Made by a program: the position numbers and the translations under genes. Under the pieces are notes generated by a model, which was given only the letters and a program-made list of their open reading frames with translations, made no database searches and was not told where the DNA came from. From an uncultured Oribacterium sp. (GTDB lineage Bacteria > Bacillota > Clostridia > Lachnospirales > Lachnospiraceae), in NCBI GenBank assembly GCA_937927445.1, contig CALAOB010000104.1, forward strand, positions 1 to 10,707: a stretch of 10,707 nt of DNA, read 5' to 3'. Below are positions 1-6,843 of the stretch, piece after piece. Numbering within the stretch: position 1 is the first letter of the stretch; every line of letters begins with the position of its first letter.

Positions 1-132
1 CCGCATCATTGGTGGTTCTCACACAATCAAATCCTACAGTAAACTTACGCCGTCAAAATGGCTAAACGCAGTCGTGTGCGCGCTGCTTTTATGATAGGAT
101 AAAAGGAGATTCTGTGTTCGGGAGGTAGGGCT
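1..132 (+). other. Leader region of the WYL regulator gene
   Basis: No gene was recognised here. It contains a possible -10 hexamer TATGAT at 90-95 without a convincing -35 box 17 bases upstream, and a strong ribosome binding site GGGAGG at 120-125, seven bases before the ATG at 133. A second Shine-Dalgarno-like AGGAG near 104-108 precedes a GTG at 114 that opens only a four-codon frame ending at the TAG at 126-128; this is probably accidental. The promoter assignment is weak. Confidence 0.35.
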
Positions 133-1137
133 ATGTATGATGGTGGCGGCAAGAAAAATCTGAATCTGCTGATACTCGAGGTCCTGAAGGATTATTCGGA
201 TGAGGAGCATGCGCTTACGCAGCAGCGGGTGCTGCAGCTTCTGAAGGAGAACTACGGGGTGGTGTGTGACCGGCGTTCGGTCCGGAACAACATCGACTGT
301 CTCATCGAGTGTGGCTTCGACATCGATACGGAGAAGGGCTACCGGCTGATGTCCCGGACCTTCGATGATGCGGAGCTGCAGATGCTCATCAATTCGGTGG
401 TTTTCTCGAAGTTTCTGACGAAGGCGCAGGCGAAACAGCTGATCGATAAGCTGGTCGATGAGAGCAGCCGGCACTTCAAGCCGCGCTTCACGCATCTCGC
501 CAATATCACGACGCTCCAGCATACGGAGAACAAGCAGGCGATGATCAACCTGGATCTCATCGATGAGGCCATCGAACGAAAGCAGAAGCTGTCCTTCATT
601 TACAACAGCTACGGGACGGATCGACGGATGCATCCGCGGCGGAAGGAGCCGTACATCTATAATCCCTATCAGATCGTGATGTCGAACGGGTACTTCTACC
701 TCGTCGGCAACTATGATAGGTACGAGACGATCTCGCATTACCGCATCGATAAGATGACGAATATGGAGATCCTCGACGAGGAGCGGAAGCCGGCGCGCGA
801 GGTGAAGGGCATGGAGCATGGTCTCGACCTGCCGAAGCATATGGCGGAGCATGTCTACATGTTCTCCGGCGAGTCGGTGACGGTGCTGCTCCGGACGAGT
901 CAGCGCAGCATGGACATGCTCTACGACTGGTTCGGAAAGGACTTCCAGATCGTCGAGCAGTACGAGGACGGGATGATGGATGTCCGCCTCCGCTGTAATC
1001 AGGAGGCGATGGAGTACTGGGCGCTCCAGTACGGCAAGTACGTGACGGTGCTCGAGCCGGCGGAGCTTCGCGAGAAGCTGCGGACGGACATCGCGGAGAT
1101 GGCCGCACGGTACCAGGATACCGCGGGTGATGCATGA
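133..1137 (+). CDS. WYL-domain transcriptional regulator
   Basis: A 334-residue cytoplasmic DNA-binding regulator of the YafY/WYL family. An N-terminal winged helix-turn-helix spans about residues 10-70; the stretch around RRSVRNNIDCLIECGFDI is the typical recognition-helix and wing region. The WYL domain covers about 140-215, with the YIYNPYQIVMSNGYFYLVG segment (174-192) and HYRIDKM (202-208). A C-terminal WCX-like region follows (about 240-325). WYL domains are known ligand-sensing modules, and some bind nucleic acid; the ligand here is unknown. The start at 133 is supported by GGGAGG seven bases upstream, and the length is normal for the family. It lies 177 bases upstream of a GH3 glycosidase on the same strand and might regulate it, or might regulate itself; both are inference. 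Its last codons are imperfectly duplicated just downstream (1165-1200). Confidence 0.93.
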   Translation: MYDGGGKKNLNLLILEVLKDYSDEEHALTQQRVLQLLKENYGVVCDRRSVRNNIDCLIECGFDIDTEKGYRLMSRTFDDAELQMLINSVVFSKFLTKAQAKQLIDKLVDESSRHFKPRFTHLANITTLQHTENKQAMINLDLIDEAIERKQKLSFIYNSYGTDRRMHPRRKEPYIYNPYQIVMSNGYFYLVGNYDRYETISHYRIDKMTNMEILDEERKPAREVKGMEHGLDLPKHMAEHVYMFSGESVTVLLRTSQRSMDMLYDWFGKDFQIVEQYEDGMMDVRLRCNQEAMEYWALQYGKYVTVLEPAELREKLRTDIAEMAARYQDTAGDA

Positions 1138-1200
1138 GAAGTACCGACGCGGGAAGCGGAATACCGCGGAGATGGCCGCGCGGTATAGGGATGCATGAGA
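1092..1200 (+). repeat. Partial tandem duplication of the 3' end of the WYL gene
   Basis: A 21-base block at 1092-1112, inside the last codons of the WYL gene (encoding AEMAARY), recurs at 1165-1185 with one mismatch. The 11 bases GATGCATGAGA that contain the stop codon at 1129-1139 recur exactly at 1190-1200. The second copy lacks about ten bases between the two blocks and is outside the reading frame. It looks like a degenerating duplication of the gene end, 73 bases apart at the left block and 61 at the right. Confidence 0.75.
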
Positions 1201-1314
1201 CGCGTCGATAAAGAGGAACGCCGGAAGCCCGGGGCCGTGGTGGCGCAGGCTGCGTGAAGAAGCAGTGATGAGTTGCCGGACAGAGGCATTGACATAGAAA
1301 CAGGAGATTAATAT
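1138..1314 (+). other. Intergenic gap between WYL regulator and GH3 genes
   Basis: It holds the duplicated gene tail described separately, then about 110 GC-rich bases with no recognisable terminator. The ribosome binding site AGGAG at 1302-1306 sits eight bases before the ATG at 1315 and fixes that start. No convincing promoter was found, so the GH3 gene may be read through from the WYL gene. Confidence 0.5.
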
Positions 1315-4077
1315 ATGAAGATTAATGAATTTAAGAGAACGGGAACGACATCCGAGGAGATTTCCGAGCGGGAGCAGCGGCATCGCATCCTCGCGCGGGA
1401 GGCGGCCGAGGAGAGTATCGTTCTGCTGAAAAACGACGGGGTGCTGCCGCTTCCGACCGGGATTCCGGTGGCGCTGTTCGGCGCAGGTGCAGGGCTCACG
1501 ATCAAGGGCGGCACCGGCTCCGGGGATGTGAATGTGCGGCACAGTGTGTCGATCTATGACGGCTTCACGCTCGCGCGTGTGCGGGTGACGAGCAAGGGCT
1601 GGATCGAGGATTATGAGGAGCGCTACGAGCTCGCGCGGCAGGCGTGGAAGAAGCAGATTCTCGACGAGTGCGGCGGCAGTACCGACGGGCAGCTTTTCTT
1701 CGATACCTATACGAGCCACGCCTTCGAGATGCCGGAGGGGCGTCCGATCGAAGACACGGATGTGCAGGACGCGAAGACCGCGGTCTACGTAATTTCCCGC
1801 GTGGCCGGCGAGGGCAGCGACCGTCACCTCGCGCAGGGCGACTACTACCTCACGGATCATGAGCTCGAGGATCTCCGCGTGCTTGCGACCCTGGTCGAGA
1901 AGATCGTGATCGTGATCAATGCCGGTGCGCCGGTCGATCTAACGGTGCTCGAGGCGATGCCGGAGGTGAAGGCGATCCTCTTCATGGGGCAGGCCGGCGA
2001 GGAGGGCGGTAACGCCTGTGCGCGCATCCTGCTCGGATTCGTGAATCCGTCGGCGAAGCTGACCGCGACCTGGGCGAAACGCTACATGGATTACCCGGGC
2101 GCGATGGATTTCAGCGATGTCCGCGCGCAGCTCGACGAGGGCAATGCCTCCGACCGGGACGCCCTGCTCGCGCGTTCACGCTATGAAGAGGGCATCTATG
2201 TCGGCTACCGTTACTTCGATTCCTTCGGCGTGGAGCCGCGCTACCACTTCGGCCACGGCCTGAGCTACACCTCGTTTGCCATCACGGCGGAGGCACCGCG
2301 GGCCGCAGCGGATGGACTGTACATCCCGGTGACCGTCGAGAATAGCGGAAATCCGAACGCCGGAAAGGAAGTCGTGCAGGTCTATGCGGCCTGCCCGCAG
2401 CCGGCGGCGATTTCCGTTGCCGCAGGCGCGAAGGCAGCGGCAACGGATGAGACGGCGGAGACATTGGCGGAAGGTGCTGGAGAAGGCGGCGCAGGCGCGG
2501 AGGCGTCGGCACAGGCGAAGGTCGAGGCGAAGGAGTTTAAGCGGCTCGTGGCGTTCCAGAAGACGCGGCTCCTCGCACCGGGCGAGCAGGAGACGATGAC
2601 CCTCCATGTGGACGGGCGCGCGCTCGCCAGCTTCCGCACGGACTACGATGTGGCGCATGGTGCGTGGGTGATCGAGGCCGGCCGCTACGCGATCTTCGTC
2701 GGCGACAGCTCGGAGGAGAGCCGGCTGCAGCTTGCGGGCGTGGTCGAGGTCGCAGAGGAGAAGGTGCTGGAGATCGTGCCGCACATCTGTCCGGTGAAGG
2801 ATGCGGATTTCCGTGAGTGCGCGGCGCCGGTGGAGAGCCTTCGCCGGAAGACGCAGGCCTGGAGCGACCGCTGGGCGACGATGAAGCAGGCGGCGCAGCA
2901 GGGAAAGCAGATCGCGGGACTCAACGCAAAGCTCGGCTGGACGCAGGCGCTCGGGGAGACCGTGTGGGCGCCGGGCGAGGAGCCGGTGTTCCGGAATGCG
3001 CAGGATGACATCGACCGGATGGCGCATGCAATCGCCAGCGCGCTCGAGGTGAAGGACCTGATCCCGCTTCTGATGGGTGAGTTCGACATGCATGCGTCGG
3101 CGCTCGGCTCCGCGGGTCAGCGGGTGCCGGGCACGGCGGGCGAAACCAGCCGCGCCCTGGAGGAGTTGCTCCATGTGCCGGGCATCTCGATGGCAGATGG
3201 TCCGGCGGGCCTGCGCCTGACCCGTTCGTATCTCGTGGAGCTTGCGACGGGCGAGGCGCTCAGCGTCGGTATCGATGCGAACCTCGAGAACGGCTTCTTC
3301 GCGTCGGAACCGGCGGAGCCGGAGAAGTATGAGCGCTGGTACCAGTTCACGACGGCCTGGCCGGTGGGCACGAACCTCGCGCAGACCTGGAATGAGGAGC
3401 TGCTCGGGGCGGTGGGCCGCGCGACGGGCGTCGAGATGGAGGAGTTCCATGTGGCCTGGTGGCTCGCACCGGGCATGAACATCCACCGAAATCCGTTGAA
3501 CGGACGTAATTTCGAGTACTATTCGGAGGACCCGCTGCTTACCGGAAAGATGGGGGCGGCGATCACGAAGGGCGTGCAGGCGCTTCCGGGTGTCGGCACG
3601 ACAATCAAGCACTTCGCCTGCAATAATCAGGAGAACAACCGCATGGGTGTCGACGCGATCGTGTCCGAGCGGGCACTGCGTGAGATTTACCTGCGCGGCT
3701 TCGAGATCGCGATCAAGGAGAGCCAGCCGATGTGCATCATGACGAGCTACAACGAGATCAACGGGGTGCACAGTGCGAACAATGCCGACATCTGCACGGA
3801 GGCCGCGCGGCGGGAGTGGCACTTCCAGGGCGTGATCATGACCGACTGGGCGACAACATTGGCCTACGGAGGAGCGGACGCAGCCGGCTGCATCACGGCG
3901 GGCAACGACCTCATCATGCCGGGCACACCGTCTGACCGCGAGCACCTCGAGCAGGCGTATGCCGGGGGACAGCTCAGTGAGGCGGACATCCGGAGCTGTG
4001 CGGAGCGCGTGCTGAACATCGTGCTCAGGACGAACGGATACGAGGACGCGACGAGTTACTACGCACGCTTCGCGTGA
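1315..4077 (+). CDS. Glycoside hydrolase family 3 beta-glucosidase, reversed domain order
   Basis: A 920-residue GH3 enzyme expected to release terminal beta-linked sugars (glucose or xylose) from oligosaccharides. There is no signal peptide, so it probably acts in the cytoplasm on imported sugars. Domain order is the reverse of the common one. The GH3_C alpha/beta sandwich comes first (about 30-330) and carries VAGEGSDR with the likely acid/base Glu166. A fibronectin-III-like domain follows (about 330-490). The (beta/alpha)8 catalytic domain is last (about 560-920), with substrate-binding Asp628 in ADGPAGLR, Arg725 in NIHRNPLNGRNFEYY, Lys765-His766 and the likely nucleophile Asp844 in MTDW. 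All key residues are present, so it should be active. This order is known from Butyrivibrio and Ruminococcus beta-glucosidases. An Ala/Glu/Gly-rich insert of about 44 residues (363-406) interrupts the FnIII-like domain. AGGAG eight bases upstream supports the start. Exact sugar specificity cannot be read from the sequence. Confidence 0.95.
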   Translation: MKINEFKRTGTTSEEISEREQRHRILAREAAEESIVLLKNDGVLPLPTGIPVALFGAGAGLTIKGGTGSGDVNVRHSVSIYDGFTLARVRVTSKGWIEDYEERYELARQAWKKQILDECGGSTDGQLFFDTYTSHAFEMPEGRPIEDTDVQDAKTAVYVISRVAGEGSDRHLAQGDYYLTDHELEDLRVLATLVEKIVIVINAGAPVDLTVLEAMPEVKAILFMGQAGEEGGNACARILLGFVNPSAKLTATWAKRYMDYPGAMDFSDVRAQLDEGNASDRDALLARSRYEEGIYVGYRYFDSFGVEPRYHFGHGLSYTSFAITAEAPRAAADGLYIPVTVENSGNPNAGKEVVQVYAACPQPAAISVAAGAKAAATDETAETLAEGAGEGGAGAEASAQAKVEAKEFKRLVAFQKTRLLAPGEQETMTLHVDGRALASFRTDYDVAHGAWVIEAGRYAIFVGDSSEESRLQLAGVVEVAEEKVLEIVPHICPVKDADFRECAAPVESLRRKTQAWSDRWATMKQAAQQGKQIAGLNAKLGWTQALGETVWAPGEEPVFRNAQDDIDRMAHAIASALEVKDLIPLLMGEFDMHASALGSAGQRVPGTAGETSRALEELLHVPGISMADGPAGLRLTRSYLVELATGEALSVGIDANLENGFFASEPAEPEKYERWYQFTTAWPVGTNLAQTWNEELLGAVGRATGVEMEEFHVAWWLAPGMNIHRNPLNGRNFEYYSEDPLLTGKMGAAITKGVQALPGVGTTIKHFACNNQENNRMGVDAIVSERALREIYLRGFEIAIKESQPMCIMTSYNEINGVHSANNADICTEAARREWHFQGVIMTDWATTLAYGGADAAGCITAGNDLIMPGTPSDREHLEQAYAGGQLSEADIRSCAERVLNIVLRTNGYEDATSYYARFA

Positions 4078-4106
4078 ACGCGCGTCGGACAAACAGCATT
4101 CAGATC

Positions 4107-4140
4107 AGAACGGTCTTCCGTGATGGAGGCCGTTCTTTTT
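4107..4140 (+). terminator. Rho-independent terminator after the GH3 gene
   Basis: AGAACGGTCTTC (4107-4118) pairs with GGAGGCCGTTCT (4125-4136), using two G-U pairs, around a six-base loop, and is followed by a T run to 4140. It lies 30 bases after the GH3 stop and separates that gene from tdk. Confidence 0.88.
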
Positions 4141-4154
4141 GCGGGGAGCGCTTC

Positions 4155-4183
4155 TTGTAATTGGGGGCCGGGACCGTTATAGT
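4155..4183 (+). promoter_or_regulatory. Sigma-A type promoter of tdk
   Basis: The -35 box TTGTAA (4155-4160) and -10 box TATAGT (4178-4183) are separated by exactly 17 bases. Transcription would start near 4190, giving a leader of about 24 bases before the tdk ATG. This is the best promoter in the window, and it excludes an in-frame start upstream of it. Confidence 0.75.
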
Positions 4184-4200
4184 AGACGCAGAATATCTGT

Positions 4201-4207
4201 AAGGGAG
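4201..4207 (+). promoter_or_regulatory. Ribosome binding site that fixes the tdk start
   Basis: AAGGGAG ends six bases before the ATG at 4214. The reading frame is open further upstream to 4139, but that extension would lie over the promoter and terminator, so 4214 is the real start. Confidence 0.8.
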
Positions 4208-4213
4208 AGTGTT

Positions 4214-4822
4214 ATGGCAAAACTGATTTTCCGCTACGGCGCGATGGGCAGCAGTAAAACGGCGAATGCGCTGATGGTGCGCTACAACTATCTGGAGAAG
4301 GGCTATGTGCCGTACCTTCTAAAGCCGGCGACGGACACGCGTGATGGGAAGAGTGAGATCAAGTCGCGTATCGGGCTGCACGCGGAGTGTGAGCTGGTAT
4401 CGAGCTTCCTTGAGCGGCTCGAGACGATCGATTTTGTAAAGGAAACCGTCATCATCATCGACGAGGCGCAGTTCCTGAGCCCGGAGGAGGTCGAGGCCTT
4501 CGCGCATATCGTCGACGATAAGGAAATCACTGTCATCTGCTATGGACTGATGACGGATTTCCAGAGCCGGCTGTTCCCGGGCTCGCAGCGCCTCTGTGAG
4601 CTGGCGGACCGTCTCGAGGAGATCCCGACGCTCTGCTGGTGTGGAAAGAAGGCACACTTCAACACGCGTTTCAGCGACGGAAAGATCGTGCGCACCGGTG
4701 CCCAGGTCATGCTGGGCGGCAATGAATCCTACGTGGCGCTGTGCCGGAAGCACTACTTCGAAGGCCGGTTGCACGGCGACCGCCCGCAGGAGGACCTGAC
4801 GCGGGACATTGCGGGGGTATAA
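4214..4822 (+). CDS. tdk: Thymidine kinase
   Basis: A 202-residue type II thymidine kinase (EC 2.7.1.21) that phosphorylates thymidine to dTMP with ATP in the pyrimidine salvage pathway of the cytoplasm. The P-loop is GAMGSSKT (about residues 9-16), the Walker B-like motif is IIIDEAQF, CYGLMTDF follows, and the lasso with substrate contacts ends in GGNESYVALCRKHY. The CWCGKK pair plus the later Cys of LCRKHY resembles the E. coli-type zinc site (CFCGRK in E. coli, from memory). Length is normal. The P-loop has Ser where most family members have Gly before the Lys (SSKT rather than SGKT/AGKS). It has its own promoter and a terminator just upstream, so it is probably expressed independently; no terminator is visible downstream. 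Confidence 0.95.
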   Translation: MAKLIFRYGAMGSSKTANALMVRYNYLEKGYVPYLLKPATDTRDGKSEIKSRIGLHAECELVSSFLERLETIDFVKETVIIIDEAQFLSPEEVEAFAHIVDDKEITVICYGLMTDFQSRLFPGSQRLCELADRLEEIPTLCWCGKKAHFNTRFSDGKIVRTGAQVMLGGNESYVALCRKHYFEGRLHGDRPQEDLTRDIAGV

Positions 4823-4908
4823 GGACGGACGGGATGACCGTATGCGCCGTTGTGGCGTGCGTATCGGGCGTAGGCGTGTGGAATGGGCTGAAAGTATACA
4901 CAAAAGCC

Positions 4909-4923
4909 TGATTTTGAAAATCG
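4909..4923 (+). promoter_or_regulatory. Candidate operator palindrome upstream of the transporter
   Basis: TGATTTTGAAAATCG is an inverted repeat with perfect GATTTT/AAAATC arms around a central G. Its 7-1-7 layout resembles Fur-type sites, though the inner bases differ from the usual Fur consensus. It lies 55 bases before the lipoprotein start. The word GAAAATCG also occurs before the permease gene (6786-6793). Function is inferred only from position and symmetry. Confidence 0.35.
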
Positions 4924-4965
4924 TGGATAGTTCGCTTCAGAGCAGCGGGTAGAAGGAATGACAGC

Positions 4966-4971
4966 AGGGGG
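4966..4971 (+). promoter_or_regulatory. Ribosome binding site that decides the lipoprotein start
   Basis: AGGGGG directly abuts an ATG at 4972 but stands six bases before the in-frame ATG at 4978. The second start has normal spacing and is preferred; it removes only Met-Cys from the protein. Confidence 0.65.
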
Positions 4972-4977
4972 ATGTGC

Positions 4978-6735
4978 ATGCGAAATCAACAGAAGACGAA
5001 CGAAAGTAGAAGATATCGGATGATGATCGTACTGTTGCTGAGTGTGGTTGCGTCTTTGCTTTTCGGATGCGGTGTCCGCACAGGTTCTGATGCATCTGCT
5101 GCGCAGCCTTCCGAAACGAGTGTGACCGCGACCGGTCTGCGGTCGTTCTCCGAGCTCTCCGAGATCCCGGATGGCAGTTACTGGATCCGGGTGTCGATGA
5201 CGGGGGGCTCCGGCCGCGCGTCGATCAGCTCGCCGACGGGCTTCTATGTGAAGGACGGGCAGGCGACGGCGGACATCCACTGGTCGAGCGCGAGCTACGA
5301 CTACATGAAGCTCGACGGCGTGCGTTACGAAGTCTTCACCGACGCCGCCGGACACTCCGCGATGACGATCCCGGTGCCGGCGCTCAACACGGCCATCCCG
5401 GTGCTCGCCGATACGACCGCGATGTCGAAGCCGTATGAAATCGAGTACGAACTGAGCTTCGACGGCAGCGCGCTGCTTCCGATGGCGGATGCGTCGATGG
5501 CGGAGGCGCACGCCCTGCCGACCGAGGAGCTGCAGCGGACAATGCAGTCGGCCACCACGCAGGTGGCGGATACGGGAAGTTCAGACAGCAGTGTTCAGTG
5601 GTCAGCGGCGCCGGAGATCGACGGGCTCAGGTTTATTTCGTCTGAGAAGAACGATGTGGCGGAGTACTTCCGCCTGAGCAACTACGAGGATGCATCCGGC
5701 GCGACGTATCAGCTGCTGGAAACCGCCGGCGGACGGTGTCGCTATCTCATCGTGCCGGCGGAGGTGCAGATATCCGATCAAAAAAACAGTCACTTCACGG
5801 CGCGGGCATCGGAAGCGAACAGCGCGAATAAGGAAAAGAAGGGCGATGCGCTGGAGCTGACGGTGCTGCAGCAGCCGCTCACGACGACCTACGTCGCGGC
5901 GAGTGCGGTGATGGCACCGCTCTGTGATCTCGGCGCGGTCCGCCAGATCCGTTTCTCCGGTCTCCGGGAGGAGGGCTGGTACGTGGACGAGGCGCGTGCG
6001 GCGATGAAGGAAGGTACGATGCTTTTCGCCGGCAGGTACTCGGAGCCGGACTATGAGACGCTGCTCCGGGAGGGTTGTGACCTCGCCCTGGAATCCACGA
6101 TGATCTACCGTGCACCGGAGGTGACCGAAAAGCTGAACGCTCTCGGTATCCCGGTCTACATCGACTACTCCAGCTACGAGCCGCACGTGCTCGGTCGCCT
6201 CGAGTGGGTCCGCGTGTACGGCGCACTGTTCGGCCACGAAGAGAAGGCGCAGCAGTGGTATCAGACGGAGCGCGACCGCATCCGCGCGATACAGAAAACC
6301 GCAGAGAAAAGCAGTCCGACGGTCGTCTACTTCTATGTGAACGCCTCCGGTCAGATCCAGGTGCGGCAGCCGAACGATTACATCCCGGAGCTGCTCGAGC
6401 TCGCCGGTGCGCGTTACCTCGCGCCGGACATGTCGGGCCTCAGCGGCAGCCGGAAGAGCAACGTCACGGTTTCCCTGGAGGATTTTTACAGTAGCTGTAA
6501 GGATGCCGACTACCTCATCTACTCTGCGACCCTCGACCGACCACTCAGCTCCATTCAGGAGCTGCTCGAAAAAAATGCGCTCTTCGCTGATTTCAAGGCC
6601 GTGCAGGAGGGCCATGTCTACACGACCGACAAGGACTTCTACCAGATGAGCGACCGCATGGCGGACTTCGCCGAAGACGTCAGCCGGATGCTGCAGGGCC
6701 AGGGAGATATGCATTTCCTGAAACAGGTTTCATAA
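4978..6735 (+). CDS. Lipoprotein ABC-transporter substrate-binding protein, two-domain, iron/corrinoid class
   Basis: A 585-residue membrane-anchored ligand receptor. A basic N-terminus, a hydrophobic helix (about 15-29) and a lipobox ending in Phe-Gly-Cys31 mark a lipoprotein held on the outer face of the membrane. Residues about 51-169 form a separate beta-rich domain with SELSEIPDGSYW, GGSGRASI and WSSASYDYM (102-110); it faintly recalls haem-binding NEAT domains, but I cannot assign it. A polar Ser/Thr/Ala linker (about 183-212) and a second small region follow. The Peripla_BP_2 fold (BtuF/FhuD class) occupies about 296-575, including ESTMIYRAPEV, IDYSSYEPHVLGRLEW and ELLELAGARYLAP. This class usually binds ferric siderophores, haem or cobalamin. 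The permease, ATPase and cbiD genes downstream favour a corrinoid, as inference. It is roughly twice the length of single-domain BtuF-type receptors. Confidence 0.88.
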   Translation: MRNQQKTNESRRYRMMIVLLLSVVASLLFGCGVRTGSDASAAQPSETSVTATGLRSFSELSEIPDGSYWIRVSMTGGSGRASISSPTGFYVKDGQATADIHWSSASYDYMKLDGVRYEVFTDAAGHSAMTIPVPALNTAIPVLADTTAMSKPYEIEYELSFDGSALLPMADASMAEAHALPTEELQRTMQSATTQVADTGSSDSSVQWSAAPEIDGLRFISSEKNDVAEYFRLSNYEDASGATYQLLETAGGRCRYLIVPAEVQISDQKNSHFTARASEANSANKEKKGDALELTVLQQPLTTTYVAASAVMAPLCDLGAVRQIRFSGLREEGWYVDEARAAMKEGTMLFAGRYSEPDYETLLREGCDLALESTMIYRAPEVTEKLNALGIPVYIDYSSYEPHVLGRLEWVRVYGALFGHEEKAQQWYQTERDRIRAIQKTAEKSSPTVVYFYVNASGQIQVRQPNDYIPELLELAGARYLAPDMSGLSGSRKSNVTVSLEDFYSSCKDADYLIYSATLDRPLSSIQELLEKNALFADFKAVQEGHVYTTDKDFYQMSDRMADFAEDVSRMLQGQGDMHFLKQVS

Positions 6736-6743
6736 AATGATCC

Positions 6744-6770
6744 AAGCCGAAGATATCATCTTCGGCTTTT
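6744..6770 (+). terminator. Terminator between lipoprotein and permease genes
   Basis: AAGCCGAAGAT (6744-6754) and ATCTTCGGCTT (6758-6768) form a perfect 11-base-pair stem with a three-base loop, running into TTTT (6767-6770). It begins nine bases after the lipoprotein stop. It probably ends or attenuates transcription so that the receptor is made in excess of the membrane proteins, or it stabilises the upstream mRNA end. Confidence 0.85.
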
Positions 6771-6794
6771 ACTATTCCAGCGATCGAAAATCGA

Positions 6795-6827
6795 GTATAC
6801 TGAAAGCCATCAAAAGATGCTGTATAC
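6795..6827 (+). promoter_or_regulatory. Imperfect hairpin and possible -10 box before the permease
   Basis: GTATAC (6795-6800) can pair with GTATAC (6822-6827), and the inner AG/CATC can pair with GATG/CT around an AAAA loop (6812-6815), leaving a four-base and a one-base bulge. The hairpin ends two bases before the permease ribosome binding site. TATACT (6796-6801) in the left arm also matches a -10 box, but I see no good -35. It could be a promoter, an mRNA-stability element or chance. Confidence 0.4.
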
Positions 6828-6829
6828 AG

Positions 6830-6835
6830 AAGGGA
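6830..6835 (+). promoter_or_regulatory. Ribosome binding site that decides the permease start
   Basis: AAGGGA stands eight bases before the ATG at 6844. An earlier in-frame ATG at 6817 has no such site and lies inside the hairpin, so 6844 is preferred. Confidence 0.75.
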
Positions 6836-6843
6836 ACGCGCGG

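Larger units (their letters stand above)
4823..4977 (+). other. Intergenic gap between tdk and the transporter lipoprotein gene
   Basis: There is no gene here. A GC-rich imperfect hairpin (GCGCC-GTTGT-GGCGT near 4844-4858) lacks a T run, so it is not a convincing terminator. A TATACA at 4895-4900 could be a -10 box but has no good -35. A near-perfect palindrome lies at 4909-4923. No cobalamin riboswitch could be recognised: I saw no B12-box-like core, and the gap is shorter than most such riboswitches. Confidence 0.5.

Noticed and set aside
114..128. Four-codon leader peptide GTG...TAG before the WYL gene
   Set aside because: It is too short to judge, and its AGGAG could be chance in a purine-rich leader; there is no sign of a regulatory stem.
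1289..1317. TTGACA followed 17 bases later by TATATG, as a promoter of the GH3 gene
   Set aside because: The -10 box would overlap the ATG, so transcription would start inside the coding region; probably chance.
34..1860. Very long open frame on the - strand (608 codons) and similar ones at 2176-4092, 6772-8190, 8672-9919 and 5602-6714
   Set aside because: They are antisense shadows of recognised genes, produced by high GC and the rarity of TTA, CTA and TCA codons. Their translations are rich in Arg, His, Pro and Leu and match no family.
4139..4213. Upstream extension of the thymidine kinase frame
   Set aside because: It starts in the GH3 terminator and covers the tdk promoter; the ribosome binding site fits the ATG at 4214.
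4844..4858. Terminator after tdk
   Set aside because: The stem is only about five pairs and no T run follows.
4823..4977. Cobalamin riboswitch before the transporter
   Set aside because: I could not find a B12-box-like core or the expected multi-helix layout, and the space is short. An Infernal/Rfam search for the cobalamin riboswitch would settle it.
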